Counted from the stretch's first letter, positions 33,531 to 42,984 are shown. The stretch: DNA of 64,000 nucleotides from Bin87 sp965116785 (GCA_965116785.1 OZ220731.1:3968001-4032000); one strand, 5' to 3'. Notes: a model not told the origin generated them from the sequence alone. A program made the numbers and translations.

Positions 33531-34949
33531 ATGGCAGGAGCCAAGTCCCAACTGACGGAAAAATGGACGGTGGTCCCAGCGGTGATCATCATCGTGGTGG
33601 GCACAGCGCTGATAGGTCGCGACGCGATCTACACCTGGATCGACTGGAACTATCGGACCGAGAATCCGCACGCGGCAATGGTGCCCAACACCGCGGACCT
33701 GATGGTGACGATCGACCTGTCACGACTGCGGGACCCGGACACGCTGGACGCGCTGAACGGATGGCGCCAGCGAGCGACCGCGGCAGAGGGAAGCGACGAC
33801 GTAACCGGTGCGCTGAGCGCGTGGACCGGGAGGGACTTCACGGACGACGCGATCAGACAATGGACCGGCCGCAGGCTGACAGTGATCGCAGGTCCGTGGG
33901 GAGCAGCGATCGCGATGGACGCGAGGGAAACGGAACGAGCATTGGAATGGCTGGAGCGCAGCAAAGAGTCAGAGTGGACGGGATGGTTGGACAGCAACGT
34001 CGTGTGGCTCGCGCAGGACGGCGCGGCCACGAAGATTGCCGAAACCAAACGGTACGGACTCAGAACCGCACTGGCCACAACGGCGGACTACCGTCGTGCG
34101 CGCGAGGCACACACGATGAAGGGAGCGCAGGCCGAAATATTCGTGAGGTGGAGACAGATCCCGGAGCCGTGGAAGGAACGGCTGACGAGCGCGATGGACT
34201 GCTCGCCCGAAGGGTGGATAGCGACGCGAGTCAGAGCGGACGGTGAGCGGGTTGCGACAGAGTCGATCTGCCGGACGCCGGCGCGTGAATGGAGACCGAG
34301 GACAATCGGAGAGATTGGCAAGACGCACTGGGAAATACCTGCAAGCTCAGCAGTCTGGATCGTGACGGCACACAGCACCGGATGGGGCCGGCTGAAGACC
34401 AGGCTGACAAGCGAGTCGGGCGGAGCGAGCGAACTGGCCGAGAGCGTGCAGCGAATCCTGGAAGGGGAGGGGGAGCAGCGCGGGTTGCTTGCCATGACAG
34501 CGGGGGCAGCGATGATCGGATGGGACTCACGCGCAATGCGGTTTCACGCGCAGGCGACCATGGAAAAATCAAGGGAAGAAGAGACGAAGGCCGCGCTGGA
34601 CGCGATAACAGCCGAGATCGCTGGACAGTGGGGAGCGACGGCGGGGCGACGGACGGGTGAAGGTGTCTACGAATTGCGCCATGGCCTGTGGGGAGGCGGA
34701 CCAATCACGGTGAGGGCGCACGAGGGCGAAGTGACAGTGAACAGACCGACGGGACTCACCAACGCAGCGCGAGTCCCAGCGGAGGCCGTGACTGTCATGG
34801 GTTGGACCGACCAGGGGGCGCAGCTGATCGCCAAGTGGACCGGTGGAACGAGCGGAGCATGGATCGCCGGGCTGGGGTCCGGCGAAATGATACGAAAGCA
34901 ACTGCCGGGGCTGACCGTGCACCGGGGAGAACTGGCATGGCCGGACTGA
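33531..34949 (+). CDS. Single-span membrane protein of unknown function (DUF3352-like pattern)
   Basis: The 472-residue protein begins MAGAKSQLTEKW followed by one hydrophobic helix (VVPAVIIIVVGTALIG). A long exported region follows: MVPNTADLMVTIDLSRL, later TVIAGPWGAAIAMDA and AVWIVTAHSTGWGRLKTRL. The repeated pattern of a substrate-free beta/alpha domain reminds me of DUF3352 proteins, but this is weak. The frame is open to 33375; I take the ATG after GGGGGCTGGCGAAA. The 3' end overlaps the next gene by 13 bases. Confidence 0.55.
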   Translation: MAGAKSQLTEKWTVVPAVIIIVVGTALIGRDAIYTWIDWNYRTENPHAAMVPNTADLMVTIDLSRLRDPDTLDALNGWRQRATAAEGSDDVTGALSAWTGRDFTDDAIRQWTGRRLTVIAGPWGAAIAMDARETERALEWLERSKESEWTGWLDSNVVWLAQDGAATKIAETKRYGLRTALATTADYRRAREAHTMKGAQAEIFVRWRQIPEPWKERLTSAMDCSPEGWIATRVRADGERVATESICRTPAREWRPRTIGEIGKTHWEIPASSAVWIVTAHSTGWGRLKTRLTSESGGASELAESVQRILEGEGEQRGLLAMTAGAAMIGWDSRAMRFHAQATMEKSREEETKAALDAITAEIAGQWGATAGRRTGEGVYELRHGLWGGGPITVRAHEGEVTVNRPTGLTNAARVPAEAVTVMGWTDQGAQLIAKWTGGTSGAWIAGLGSGEMIRKQLPGLTVHRGELAWPD

Positions 34950-35296
34950 TCTGGTGGGTGAGCGCGGCAGCGGGGGCGGTCGTGGCAATGACGGCCTGCA
35001 CGGTGGCGGCGTACAGCCTGGAGATCATGCTGTGGACATGGACCCAGGATGGAGCGACAGAATGGCAATGGGAAGCGGTGCGCTGGGCAGTGAGGTGCGC
35101 GCCGTCCATGGGGTACCTGTCCATAGGCACGCTTGCAGTAATGGCGATCTACGGGAGAGAAAGAGATGCGAGGAAGGTTCATCGTCATCGAGGGAATGGA
35201 CGGGACTGGAAAGACGGAACAAGCGGAGCGACTGACCAGGAGAATGAACGCGTCGGGGCGGCGGACGGTCCGGGTGAGGGAGCCGGGAGGAACTGA
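34937..35296 (+). CDS. Small membrane protein, overlapping tmk
   Basis: A GGGGAG site lies seven bases before the ATG. The protein has two helices: LIWWVSAAAGAVVAMTACTV and, after LWTWTQDGATEWQWEAVRWA, PSMGYLSIGTLAVMAI. From about residue 77 the frame runs into tmk and becomes a basic shadow tail (35166-35296). Its true end is uncertain: the last 43 codons may be non-functional read-on. No family known. Confidence 0.45.
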   Translation: MAGLIWWVSAAAGAVVAMTACTVAAYSLEIMLWTWTQDGATEWQWEAVRWAVRCAPSMGYLSIGTLAVMAIYGRERDARKVHRHRGNGRDWKDGTSGATDQENERVGAADGPGEGAGRN

Positions 35297-35822
35297 AGCC
35301 GGCGAACAGGTGAGAACGCTGGTGAAAGGCGGACTAGTGCGGTCCGCAGTGGCGGAGCTGCTGCTTTTCAACGCGTCGAGAGCGGAGCTGGTCGAGACAG
35401 TGATAGAGCCGGCCCTCAGTGCGGGTACGAACGTCGTGAGCGACCGATACAGCGGTTCAACGATCGCATACCAGGGTTACGGCCGGGGATTGGGGAGGGT
35501 CGTCGCGGAGGCGGCGAACGCCATAGGGACACGCGGGCTACACGCAGACGTGACGATATTGCTGCGGGCATCAGACGAAACCGCATCGCTGAGGCGCGTG
35601 GGCCGGGAGCGCGAACCCGACGTCTTCGAGCAGGCGAGCGAGGACTTCAGACGACGGGTCGAGCGTGGATACGTGGAGTCAGCGACGAGGGAAGGATGGC
35701 TGACGATCAATGCCGAGGGACCGAAACGAAGCGTGGAGAAGCAGATCTGGGAAACGGTCAGCAGAGCGCTGCTATGGACCGGTGAACCAGGTTACGACCA
35801 ACCACAAGGAGGCGAGCCGTGA
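35166..35822 (+). CDS. tmk: Thymidylate kinase
   Basis: Tmk phosphorylates dTMP to dTDP. It has the P-loop FIVIEGMDGTGKTEQAERL, the substrate-binding VREPGGTEAGEQVR, DRYSGSTIAYQGYGRG, and a LID-type segment RRVGREREPDVFEQ. At 218 residues it is full length. Finding it among mobile-element genes is notable, since phages and large plasmids often carry their own dTMP kinases. It overlaps the next gene by four bases. Confidence 0.92.
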   Translation: MRGRFIVIEGMDGTGKTEQAERLTRRMNASGRRTVRVREPGGTEAGEQVRTLVKGGLVRSAVAELLLFNASRAELVETVIEPALSAGTNVVSDRYSGSTIAYQGYGRGLGRVVAEAANAIGTRGLHADVTILLRASDETASLRRVGREREPDVFEQASEDFRRRVERGYVESATREGWLTINAEGPKRSVEKQIWETVSRALLWTGEPGYDQPQGGEP

Positions 35823-36628
35823 GAACATTAATCATAACGACGGCCCTAGCCGTGGCGGTGGCAGCAGGATGCCAAGGGCATCCAGCGCCGACGGCCACGA
35901 CCGTACGGACGGCCACCGAGCAGACGGCGACAGCACCGGCGGCCGAGAGCCGCGGAGAGCGTGGGACAACCCTGCCGACGAAATATGCGCCGTACGCAGA
36001 CGTGGTATGGCCGACCCCGACGGCACCAGCATGGATGGAGCAGCTGGGTGGCCCGAGCACGGGGCAAGGAGGACCAGGGGGACCGGTGCGCCGCACGGGC
36101 CTGTCGGGCGCCGGAGAGACGAAGGAGAAGCTGTTGAGCCTGGAGATCGCCTACAGCTACGACGCCACGCCCTATGACCGATCGGAATGGGGGGAATGGA
36201 TCGATGTGGATGGAGACTGCCAGGACACCAGAGCAGAAGTCCTGCAGGAGGAAAGCAGGATCGGGGTGACGTTCCGGTCCACGGTGCACTGCAGGGTGGA
36301 TGCAGGCGAATGGATCGGTCCATGGTCCGGACAGCGCTTCACACTGGCCGTGGACCTCGACGTGGACCACCACGTTCCGCTGGCCAACGCGCACCGGTCC
36401 GGAGCGGCAGGATGGCCTGCGGCAAAGAAGCGAGCATACGCGAACGACCGGCGCATCGCCGGCGCGCTGAACGCGACGATGAACACATTGAACCGGCAGA
36501 AAGGGGCGAAAGGCCCGGAGGAATGGCGGCCACCGGACCGGGCGAGTTGGTGCCGGTACGCGACGGACTGGATAGAAGTGAAGAGCGCGTGGGAACTGTC
36601 GACACGGCGCGAGAGCTGCGGGCGCTGA
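35819..36628 (+). CDS. Lipoprotein with HNH nuclease domain (DUF1524/GmrSD-C type)
   Basis: The protein starts with a lipoprotein signal (TLIITTALAVAVAAGCQGHP; lipobox AAGC). After a low-complexity Thr/Pro spacer, residues 120-269 form a DUF1524-like HNH domain: SEWGEWIDVDGDCQDTRAEV, then VDLDVDHHVPLANAHRSG with the His ligands, and LNRQKGAKGPEEWRPP. It would be an extracytoplasmic nuclease, perhaps for DNA uptake or competition. It is in the tmk run and has an ATG/GTG-type coupling with it. Confidence 0.85.
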   Translation: MRTLIITTALAVAVAAGCQGHPAPTATTVRTATEQTATAPAAESRGERGTTLPTKYAPYADVVWPTPTAPAWMEQLGGPSTGQGGPGGPVRRTGLSGAGETKEKLLSLEIAYSYDATPYDRSEWGEWIDVDGDCQDTRAEVLQEESRIGVTFRSTVHCRVDAGEWIGPWSGQRFTLAVDLDVDHHVPLANAHRSGAAGWPAAKKRAYANDRRIAGALNATMNTLNRQKGAKGPEEWRPPDRASWCRYATDWIEVKSAWELSTRRESCGR

Positions 36629-36653
36629 CCGAGATGCTGGGGACGTGCGGATC

Positions 36654-37037
36654 ATGACAGCGAGGAGCGCCGGCTGGCGCGATACAAGGGACGAGATTGC
36701 CAAGCGAGTTGCCGAAGAGCTGGGACGACCAAGAGGGAGGCCGAGCAAGGAGCGCGCGCGCCTGAGCGATTGGCTCGCCGACAGGGAGATGGCAGAGGAA
36801 GACCGGATCACATTGACACGGATGATCATGATGACCATGTCGCTCCCGCGAGAGGTCCAACCGGACTACGCGGCCGATATGATCAGCGAGATCGAAGGAT
36901 GGGACAGACCGGACGCGCCAGTCGAGATGTTCCGGTGGTTCAGGAAGCCAAGCGCATGGGCAAAGGCCCAAGCGGAAGGGGTCGTGAGCAGGGAGTTAGA
37001 AAGAGGCCGACCAGAACGGCCGAGGGCTGCGGAATAG
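36654..37037 (+). CDS. Uncharacterised helical protein ending at TAG
   Basis: The protein (about 127 residues) reads RDTRDEIAKRVAEELGRPRG, then DRITLTRMIMMTMSLPREVQ and EMFRWFRKPSAWAKAQAEG. It is basic, helical and unknown. It ends at a TAG (37035) and the same frame goes on without a gap into the next ORF. I chose the ATG at 36654 over a GTG at 36645. Confidence 0.5.
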   Translation: MTARSAGWRDTRDEIAKRVAEELGRPRGRPSKERARLSDWLADREMAEEDRITLTRMIMMTMSLPREVQPDYAADMISEIEGWDRPDAPVEMFRWFRKPSAWAKAQAEGVVSRELERGRPERPRAAE

Positions 37038-37472
37038 GCAACCACGGAGTTACAGGACGAGGAGCGGGGACTGGTACGCACAGCCGCCGGGATCCTGGAG
37101 ACGAATTCGCTCCGGAACGAGGTTGACGAGTGGACGGAGCAGGAGTCGACAGGACTGGCGACGGACGTGATGGCACTGCTGAGCGTGGAGCGCGTGTGCG
37201 GATTTGTGGGGCATCTGGCAGAGAGCGGAGGGGCCGACGTACTGGACACCGAAGAACTTAGAAGATGGTCGGACCGCATGAGCGAGGAAGTGGAAGGGTT
37301 GGTCACACGCGCAATGGCGGATGACGGGCTGAGAATCGCGACACTGGTGACGTGCATGGCGGGACTGAACGGGAGGATAGTCCTGCTGGAAGAAGGGGAC
37401 GAGGACGGACAGCAGGATAATCTGGTAAGGGGGTCGCGCTGGGTGGCCGTGTACCAGAACCTGCCGGGCTAG
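37038..37472 (+). CDS. In-frame continuation after TAG, unknown acidic protein
   Basis: Starting right after the TAG, the frame reads ELQDEERGLVRTAAGILETN, then ALLSVERVCGFVGHLAESGG and ends VAVYQNLPG-TAG, followed two codons later by TGA. The first in-frame start codon is a GTG at 37167 without a ribosome-binding site, although sequence before it looks coding. Either translation reads through the TAG at 37035 or the pair is a broken single gene. Confidence 0.4.
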   Translation, partial: ATTELQDEERGLVRTAAGILETNSLRNEVDEWTEQESTGLATDVMALLSVERVCGFVGHLAESGGADVLDTEELRRWSDRMSEEVEGLVTRAMADDGLRIATLVTCMAGLNGRIVLLEEGDEDGQQDNLVRGSRWVAVYQNLPG

Positions 37473-37856
37473 AAGCAGTGACGCCCGGACAGGGGAGCCA
37501 GGACAATCGCGGCGCCGAAGAGCGCACCGGACAATCCCGCAATCGCAGCATTGTGGGATCGGACGATACGAAGATTGCAAGGTTTGAGCGCGAACTACAC
37601 CGCAACGGTAGGGCGAGGCGGGAGAACCGAACCGCAGGCTGTTTGACAGAGAGAACCGAGGGCGAGAGAGCCTAGCAGGAGGCCGAGCTGGCACCGAACG
37701 GAAGAGACCGTCACGACGATAGCGGGGAGCGAACACCCGGGCGTTGAACGCCAAGGGTCGACTAGCAGGACGGCATCGCAATGACGCCCGGACGCGGGCA
37801 ACGACCAGATGACCGCCGAACGGGCGCGAAGACGAACGGAGAGTGCGGTCGCGAGC

Positions 37857-38060
37857 GAAGGCCAGCCCGTGAAGAGACCCCGGACGAGAGGGCCGGAGAC
37901 GGCGTCTGGGGTGCAACCGGGCAGTGCGGGCGTAATGCCGCAAACACGCAGAGCCAACACGATGTGAACAATCCAACAAACCGACAACCTCGCAATCGCG
38001 CAATCCGAAAATGTGCGGATGACGCAATACGACGATTTTCGGATTAGAAAAGCTGCAAGG
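37857..38060. repeat. 204-bp tandem repeat, unit 1 (candidate centromere/origin)
   Basis: This unit is about 80 percent alike to the next one and of the same length. It contains AATCCGAAAAT...ATTTTCGGATT, an 11-bp perfect inverted repeat, and several GCAATC/CAATCC boxes. A looser set of the same boxes occurs near 37500-37590. The 37473-37856 stretch before it has no supportable gene. Confidence 0.75.
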
Positions 38061-38264
38061 GAAGGCCAGCTCGTGAAGAGAGGCCGGACGAAAGGGGCGG
38101 AAACGGCGCCTGGGGAGCAGCCGGGCGGTGCAGGCGAAATGCCGAAAACGCGCACGGCCAGCGCGATGTGAACAATCCGACAAACCGAAAACCTCGCAAT
38201 CGCGCAATCTGAAAATGTGCGGATGAAGCAATCCGAAGATTGTCGGATTAGAAAGACCGCGAGG
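38061..38264. repeat. 204-bp tandem repeat, unit 2, directly upstream of parA
   Basis: The second unit starts GAAGGCCAGCTCGTGAAGAG like the first and ends seven bases before the parA ATG. Its boxes include CCTCGCAATCGCGCAATC and CAATCCGAAGATTGTCGGATT. The repeated array next to parA fits a partition site or operator. Confidence 0.75.
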
Positions 38265-38271
38265 TGAGAGG

Positions 38272-38958
38272 ATGAAAACGATTGGATATGCCTCCTGGAA
38301 AGGAGGGACGGGAAAGACGCTGCTGAGCTACAACACGCTGGAACGAGCACGAGCGGCCGGCCTGCGGGTGTTGGCCTGCGACTTCGACGAACAACGGATG
38401 CTGAGCAGGCAGTGCGCGCTGCGGAGTCGGGTCGCCCCGGATTGGCCGGAACTGGAAGTGGTCGAGGCGAACATCGATGCCGAGAGCATCGAGCTGCTGG
38501 AAAGGATGCAACAGGCGGCAGAGTACGACCTGATCATCTGCGACCTGCCCGGCGCGGACTCACTGCTGATGGACCGACTCCTGAGCAAGTTGGACGCCGT
38601 GATGATCCCGGTGAACGGAGCGCACCTCGAGCTGATGAACACCAGCCGGCTGGTGGCGAAGGCGGCGGCAAAGGGATGGCCGACGTTCCTGGTCCCGAAC
38701 AACATGCAGCCGCACCGCAAGCGCAAGGAGGAAGGAACGGAGACGATGCGCCAGATGGGCGCAAACATCTCGCCCGTGACGGTGGCGCGCCGCGTCACCC
38801 ACTGGGACGCCGGCGTGGAGGGACTGACGGCCACGGAATACGCGCCGACGTCGCCGGCCGCCGGAGAGATACGCGAATACTGGGCGTGGCTCCAAGGAGC
38901 GGTGCAGATCGGGCAGAAGGAAGTCCGCGGCGCCGCGAAGGAGCTGCAGTATGCCTGA
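38272..38958 (+). CDS. parA: ParA/MinD-type partition ATPase
   Basis: The deviant Walker A is YASWKGGTGKTLLSYNTL, with the second signature lysine (Lys10) of the ParA type. Walker A' and Walker B appear as VLACDFDEQRMLSRQ and YDLIICDLPGADSLLMDRL. The 228-residue size and lack of an N-terminal helix-turn-helix point to the small (type Ib) class, which segregates plasmids together with a small DNA-binding partner. It overlaps that partner by eight bases and is preceded by the 204-bp repeats, where autoregulation is likely. Confidence 0.88.
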   Translation: MKTIGYASWKGGTGKTLLSYNTLERARAAGLRVLACDFDEQRMLSRQCALRSRVAPDWPELEVVEANIDAESIELLERMQQAAEYDLIICDLPGADSLLMDRLLSKLDAVMIPVNGAHLELMNTSRLVAKAAAKGWPTFLVPNNMQPHRKRKEEGTETMRQMGANISPVTVARRVTHWDAGVEGLTATEYAPTSPAAGEIREYWAWLQGAVQIGQKEVRGAAKELQYA

Positions 38959-39313
38959 TGAGAAGCGAGGACGGAACGCCGTCATGCTCGAGGAGAGCGC
39001 GCAGGGGACGGGCCGGAAACTCGGCGAAGCGGCGGCGCCAAAGGCGGGCACGCTGGAGGGGCTGAGTGACGACGAGATCAGAGAACAGCTGAGAGCGCGC
39101 GGGCTGGAGGTCAGGCGACAGCGCCGGCCGAAGAGCAAGATCGCGCGGCCGGACAACCTGGCAGGAAAGCGCCGGATCACAGTGCACCTGAGCGAGGAGA
39201 GGCGCCTGGCGTTGCAGTCGGCGAGCTCCGCCGTGAACCGGACCGAATCCCACATCACGGAAGAGGCACTGGCGGACTGGATGGACAAGAACGACATCAG
39301 GGTTGCGGCATGA
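38951..39313 (+). CDS. Ribbon-helix-helix partner of ParA (ParB/ParG-like)
   Basis: The 120-residue basic protein has a long, charged, probably disordered N-terminus and a C-terminal ribbon-helix-helix: KRRITVHLSEERRLALQSAS, then SHITEEALADWMDKN. This is the usual layout of ParG/Omega-like centromere-binding proteins coded immediately after type Ib ParA. It is expected to bind the 204-bp repeats and stimulate ParA. Confidence 0.78.
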   Translation: MPDEKRGRNAVMLEESAQGTGRKLGEAAAPKAGTLEGLSDDEIREQLRARGLEVRRQRRPKSKIARPDNLAGKRRITVHLSEERRLALQSASSAVNRTESHITEEALADWMDKNDIRVAA

Positions 39314-39319
39314 CCAAGA

Positions 39320-39345
39320 GCGGGGCCGCACCGACGCGGCCCCGC
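39320..39345 (+). terminator. Perfect 10-bp hairpin at the end of the parA operon
   Basis: GCGGGGCCGC pairs with GCGGCCCCGC around a 6-base loop, seven bases after the stop of the ribbon-helix-helix gene. It lacks a T-run. From here to 39800 there are only low-complexity Arg-rich frames that I do not support as genes. Confidence 0.5.
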
Positions 39346-39810
39346 GAAAATGCCAGGCCAAACCCAGGGGCCACGCACGGCGCGCCAGACGCGCGGAGCC
39401 GACGCGGGCGGGCGACAGGGACGCAACGGCACCGAGCCGCCGCAACGGGACGGAGCGCGCGGCACACGGGCCAGACGGCGGAGCAACGGCCAGCTCGGGG
39501 CCGCGGGCAATGAAATGCCGGAAAGCGGGCCGCGGAATTGATGGCAATTACAAAGACGGAAGACCTATGATGGCCGGGCGCCGAGCCGCCGGACAACCGG
39601 GTAGCAACGGAGCGCGGAACGCACCGGCGGGCTGCTACGCCCGCCAGGGGCGCGATGGGCAAGAGGGCGGCGGGAAGAAGTGGTGAGGACGGGAACAACG
39701 GCGCGGCCGAAAAGGCGTCCCCGGACAAAAGGCGGGAGGGGCGACCTTCGTCCAAAGCGTGCCTGGCTGGGAATTTCGCGGAATCCGGTTCGCACAATAG
39801 GGCGGATATG

Positions 39811-39848
39811 TAAAAGACCGGTGCTGATGCGCCGGTTCTTTCTTTTGA
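39811..39848 (+). terminator. Rho-independent terminator
   Basis: AAGACCGGTGC and GCGCCGGTTCTT form an imperfect stem, followed by TTCTTTCTTTT. An A-run on the left side makes it usable from both directions. It marks the end of the purine-rich block before the minus-strand NHL gene. Confidence 0.65.
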
Positions 39849-40079
39849 TGGTGAGCCCCAACCTTGCGACCACGGTTCGCCAACGTGCTGCTCGACGTAA
39901 TGGATGTTGCGCGGATCAAATCGTGCATCGCGTCAGTGGGCTGAAAATGACGGACATTGAGTTCGGGGTGTTGAGCCGAGCCTGCTCACAGGCAGAAACC
40001 CCGACGCTGAGGCCCCGCACGCCAGGCCATAGCCTGTGAAACACGTTGCACGCAGCCGCCATTTCCATCAACTGATGCC

Positions 40080-42931
40080 TCAGTACCGACGACGCCAGAA
40101 ACAAATGCCACCGCTTCGACCCCTTCCGTTCCAGCATTGACTGAACACTGGCTTGAAAGCGTCCTCAGCAGCGATGGTGTCGCCAGGAGGGATCCACACG
40201 TCGTTACATGCCACGGCGTCATCGGCGATGATGAAAGATGTCGACCATCTGGTCGTCGGAACGCCGTTTTTCAACAGCCGGGCGGTGGCCCAGGTGGCTT
40301 CATACTCTTCCCACAGGCGGGACCAGATTCCCGAGACCATCATCCGTGTTCCCGACGGCGACACATGAATGCTGTCTGCGCCGGCTCTCACTCGGTCCTG
40401 GGCGGCGATCTTGCGCACTTCGACCTCAACCTCCCGGACCTCGGATAACCCGCTGACCGTCAGTGCGAGGGTGCTGTCAATCCCGCGCGCAGAATCGCGA
40501 AGAACACATGCCGTCGGCTCCGGACGGATGGCGTCGATGTTTGCCGCGTAATCGGGCAAAGGGGCCGCGGGTACCGATTCGCGCGAGTCGTCCTTACGTG
40601 TGGGCGTATTGTTGAAGGGATTCCTGTAGACGAGCACCCGGGCCCGGTTGTGGTCGCCGATGTAAAGATTGTCATCATCATCGAAGGCGGCGGCAACCGG
40701 CATCGACGCCAGATCGTTGAGATATCCGGACGGTTCTGTGGCTCCCTCCAAAGGATCGTCGTATATCCCGACGAACCGCCCGCCGACGTAGAAATTGTAC
40801 CCAACCACCATGCGGTTCCGGCTGTCAAATGCAGGTTCAAAAGTTGCAGTGGGGTGGGGACCGCCGAGACGTTCCTCGATCAAGTTGCTAGGTGCCCGGG
40901 GATCATGCAAAGGACCCAAAGCCTGATTGGCGCCGTGCCGAGGAAATACCCTGGCAGCTTGGGGGGCAAAAATCGTGGACGGCGGATCGTCTGGAAAGAG
41001 GGATTTCGAGAACATCAGCAGGCGGTAATTCCCTGACACCTCCAGGGCATGGTCGGATACCCATAGGTTGCCGTGGCGATCCAGAGCCACATTTCCAGGG
41101 AAACACAGCATATCGGGGGTGATGTCTGTCCGCTGAGCGAATTCATTCACGGTACGCCCTCGGTTGCACTGATCACCGCCCGGAGTATGTTGGCCCAGGA
41201 TGACATCCACTACCGGATCGGTCAGCGGATCGCGTATGCGGATAACCCTGTGATTATCGGTGTCGCTTATCCACAGGAACTTGCCGCCTTCCGCCGGAGC
41301 GATGCCCCAGATCCTGCCGTCAATAGAGCTCAAAGTTTCGTTCGCGCCGAGAACAGGCAAGCGCTTTCCCTTCACCCAAATGGTCTCCAACGGAGCTGAT
41401 TGATGGGTTAGAGGCAGTTGATACACGTCGATGAAGCCCGAGACTCCTTCGCTTGAGTTGACCCACAGCCGGCCGGCGCCGTCATGCTTGACGTGCTCAC
41501 AACAACTGTCCCAGTAACGCCTCAGCTCGGGATCGCCGACAATGCCTTCGGCGGACCTGCCGTTGGTGAGATCGTTCAACCCGTTTCAGAACATGAGACG
41601 GTGTGCGCCCGATACCACCAATTGGTCCCGGTATACCGCGATACCGTCGGCGTGGACCAGGCCCTTGACGCCCATGAAATTGACCCCACCGGGCGGGTAG
41701 AACAGCCGTTTGTCCGGTCGGCTGATGGAGCGATTGCCGATCGCAGGTATGGGGCCAGGAAACCGATAGACGTCCTGCCCAAAGGCGGAAGTTTCCGCGA
41801 CCAGCAGGTTGCCCTGATGGTCGAACCCGAAACCGGCGGCAATGTCATGCAATACAGGCTGACCCGGCAAGTCCAAGAAACGAATCGCCCCCGCATCCGG
41901 TTGGTAGTCGGCTTTTCCGACTACTTTCAAAACGTTCTCTCCAGTCCAGTCCCAGAGCGAGACCATGCGTGCGCCGACATCACTGACCCAGATGCCCTCA
42001 TGATTCGGGTCAACTTCCAGACCGTAGGGGCTGCGGAATGAATGGCCAAATATCCTGGTCGCCGCCATTCCGGAAGTGACAGGCGGCTCGAAGATCAAGA
42101 CCCGGTTGTTGTACGTGTCTGCGACATACAGCGTCCCCTGTGGGGCCAACCGGACGGCACTTGGCGCGAACATGCTCCGCAATCCCTGTCCTGGGCCTCG
42201 ACTGTTGAAATCCGGTTGGCCCAGCACCAAGTCTGCGGTATCGCCGGGCCGGCCAAAGGCTGGATCAAAAGGAAACCTCAGCACCCGGTTATTTCCGCTA
42301 TCCGCTACCCATAGATTGCCGCCGGTATCCAACTCAACCCCAGAAGCCGGCCATCCCCCTTTGATGGTGTTCTGTCCCGGTTTTCGACGGAATGAAAACA
42401 TAGCGTTCGGGCGGTTGGATTGTCATGGTCCCCGCGATTGCAGTTGGCGCCAGCAAAATCACCCTGGCCCCATACAGCGTCAGCTATCCCGTCGGTTTCA
42501 AAAGGCCGGTTGTACAGCAGAACGCGGTTGTTAAACGAGTCGGGGGTATACAGGTTGCGCATCACATCGATGTCCATGTTGACGAACGATGGCCATTCCC
42601 CAGGGCTCCCCGCGAGCTCAGGAACCCCGCACAACGTCTCCGCCGTAGCCAATGGCCGGTATGGATATGTCTGGACGGAACTGTCCCCGTTACAGGCGCC
42701 GTGATCCCAAAGTGACGGTTGGCCCAGTACGAAATCGGCCTGGCATGGACTTTCGTTGGCATAACACGTCGCGAGGTCCATGCCAAGAATGCGGCTGTTT
42801 CCCGAATCCCAAACGTACGCCAGACCCGGGTCCACTGATCGGTCCACGTATATGCCGCCCGGGTTGAAAACCTTGAACGGCACTATTTCACCGGGGCTGA
42901 TCTGGGGGAAATCCGGTTTCCCGATGATCAC
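40080..42931 (-). pseudogene. NHL-repeat beta-propeller protein, broken by a frameshift and a TGA
   Basis: Three consecutive minus-strand frames make one protein of NHL repeats: GGIYVDRSVDPGLAYVWDSG, then GGNLWVADSGNNRVLRFPFD, LYVADTYNNRVLIFEP and HGNLWVSDHALE. NHL propellers bind proteins or sugars; Cys-bearing loops such as TPGGDQCNRGRTVN recur. A one-base slip in a run of five G near 42355 shifts the frame. A TGA at 41586-41588 (in MF-stop-NGLNDL) then cuts it where a Trp codon would fit. It follows an RCC1-like gene on the same strand. The start near 42931 (GTG) is uncertain. Confidence 0.7.
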
Positions 42932-42984
42932 GTCAGCCCAATAGTCACCTGCCTGTCCTCTGGCCAGAGGCTGGGACGGTATGA

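Noticed and set aside
37500..38264. Repeats upstream of parA considered as a CRISPR array
   Set aside because: Only two long units of 204 bases with no short repeat-spacer periodicity and no cas genes.
39310..39513. A 67-codon frame overlapping the RHH gene by ATGA
   Set aside because: It reads through the perfect 10-bp hairpin and is Arg/Gly/Ala low complexity, so it is probably not a gene.
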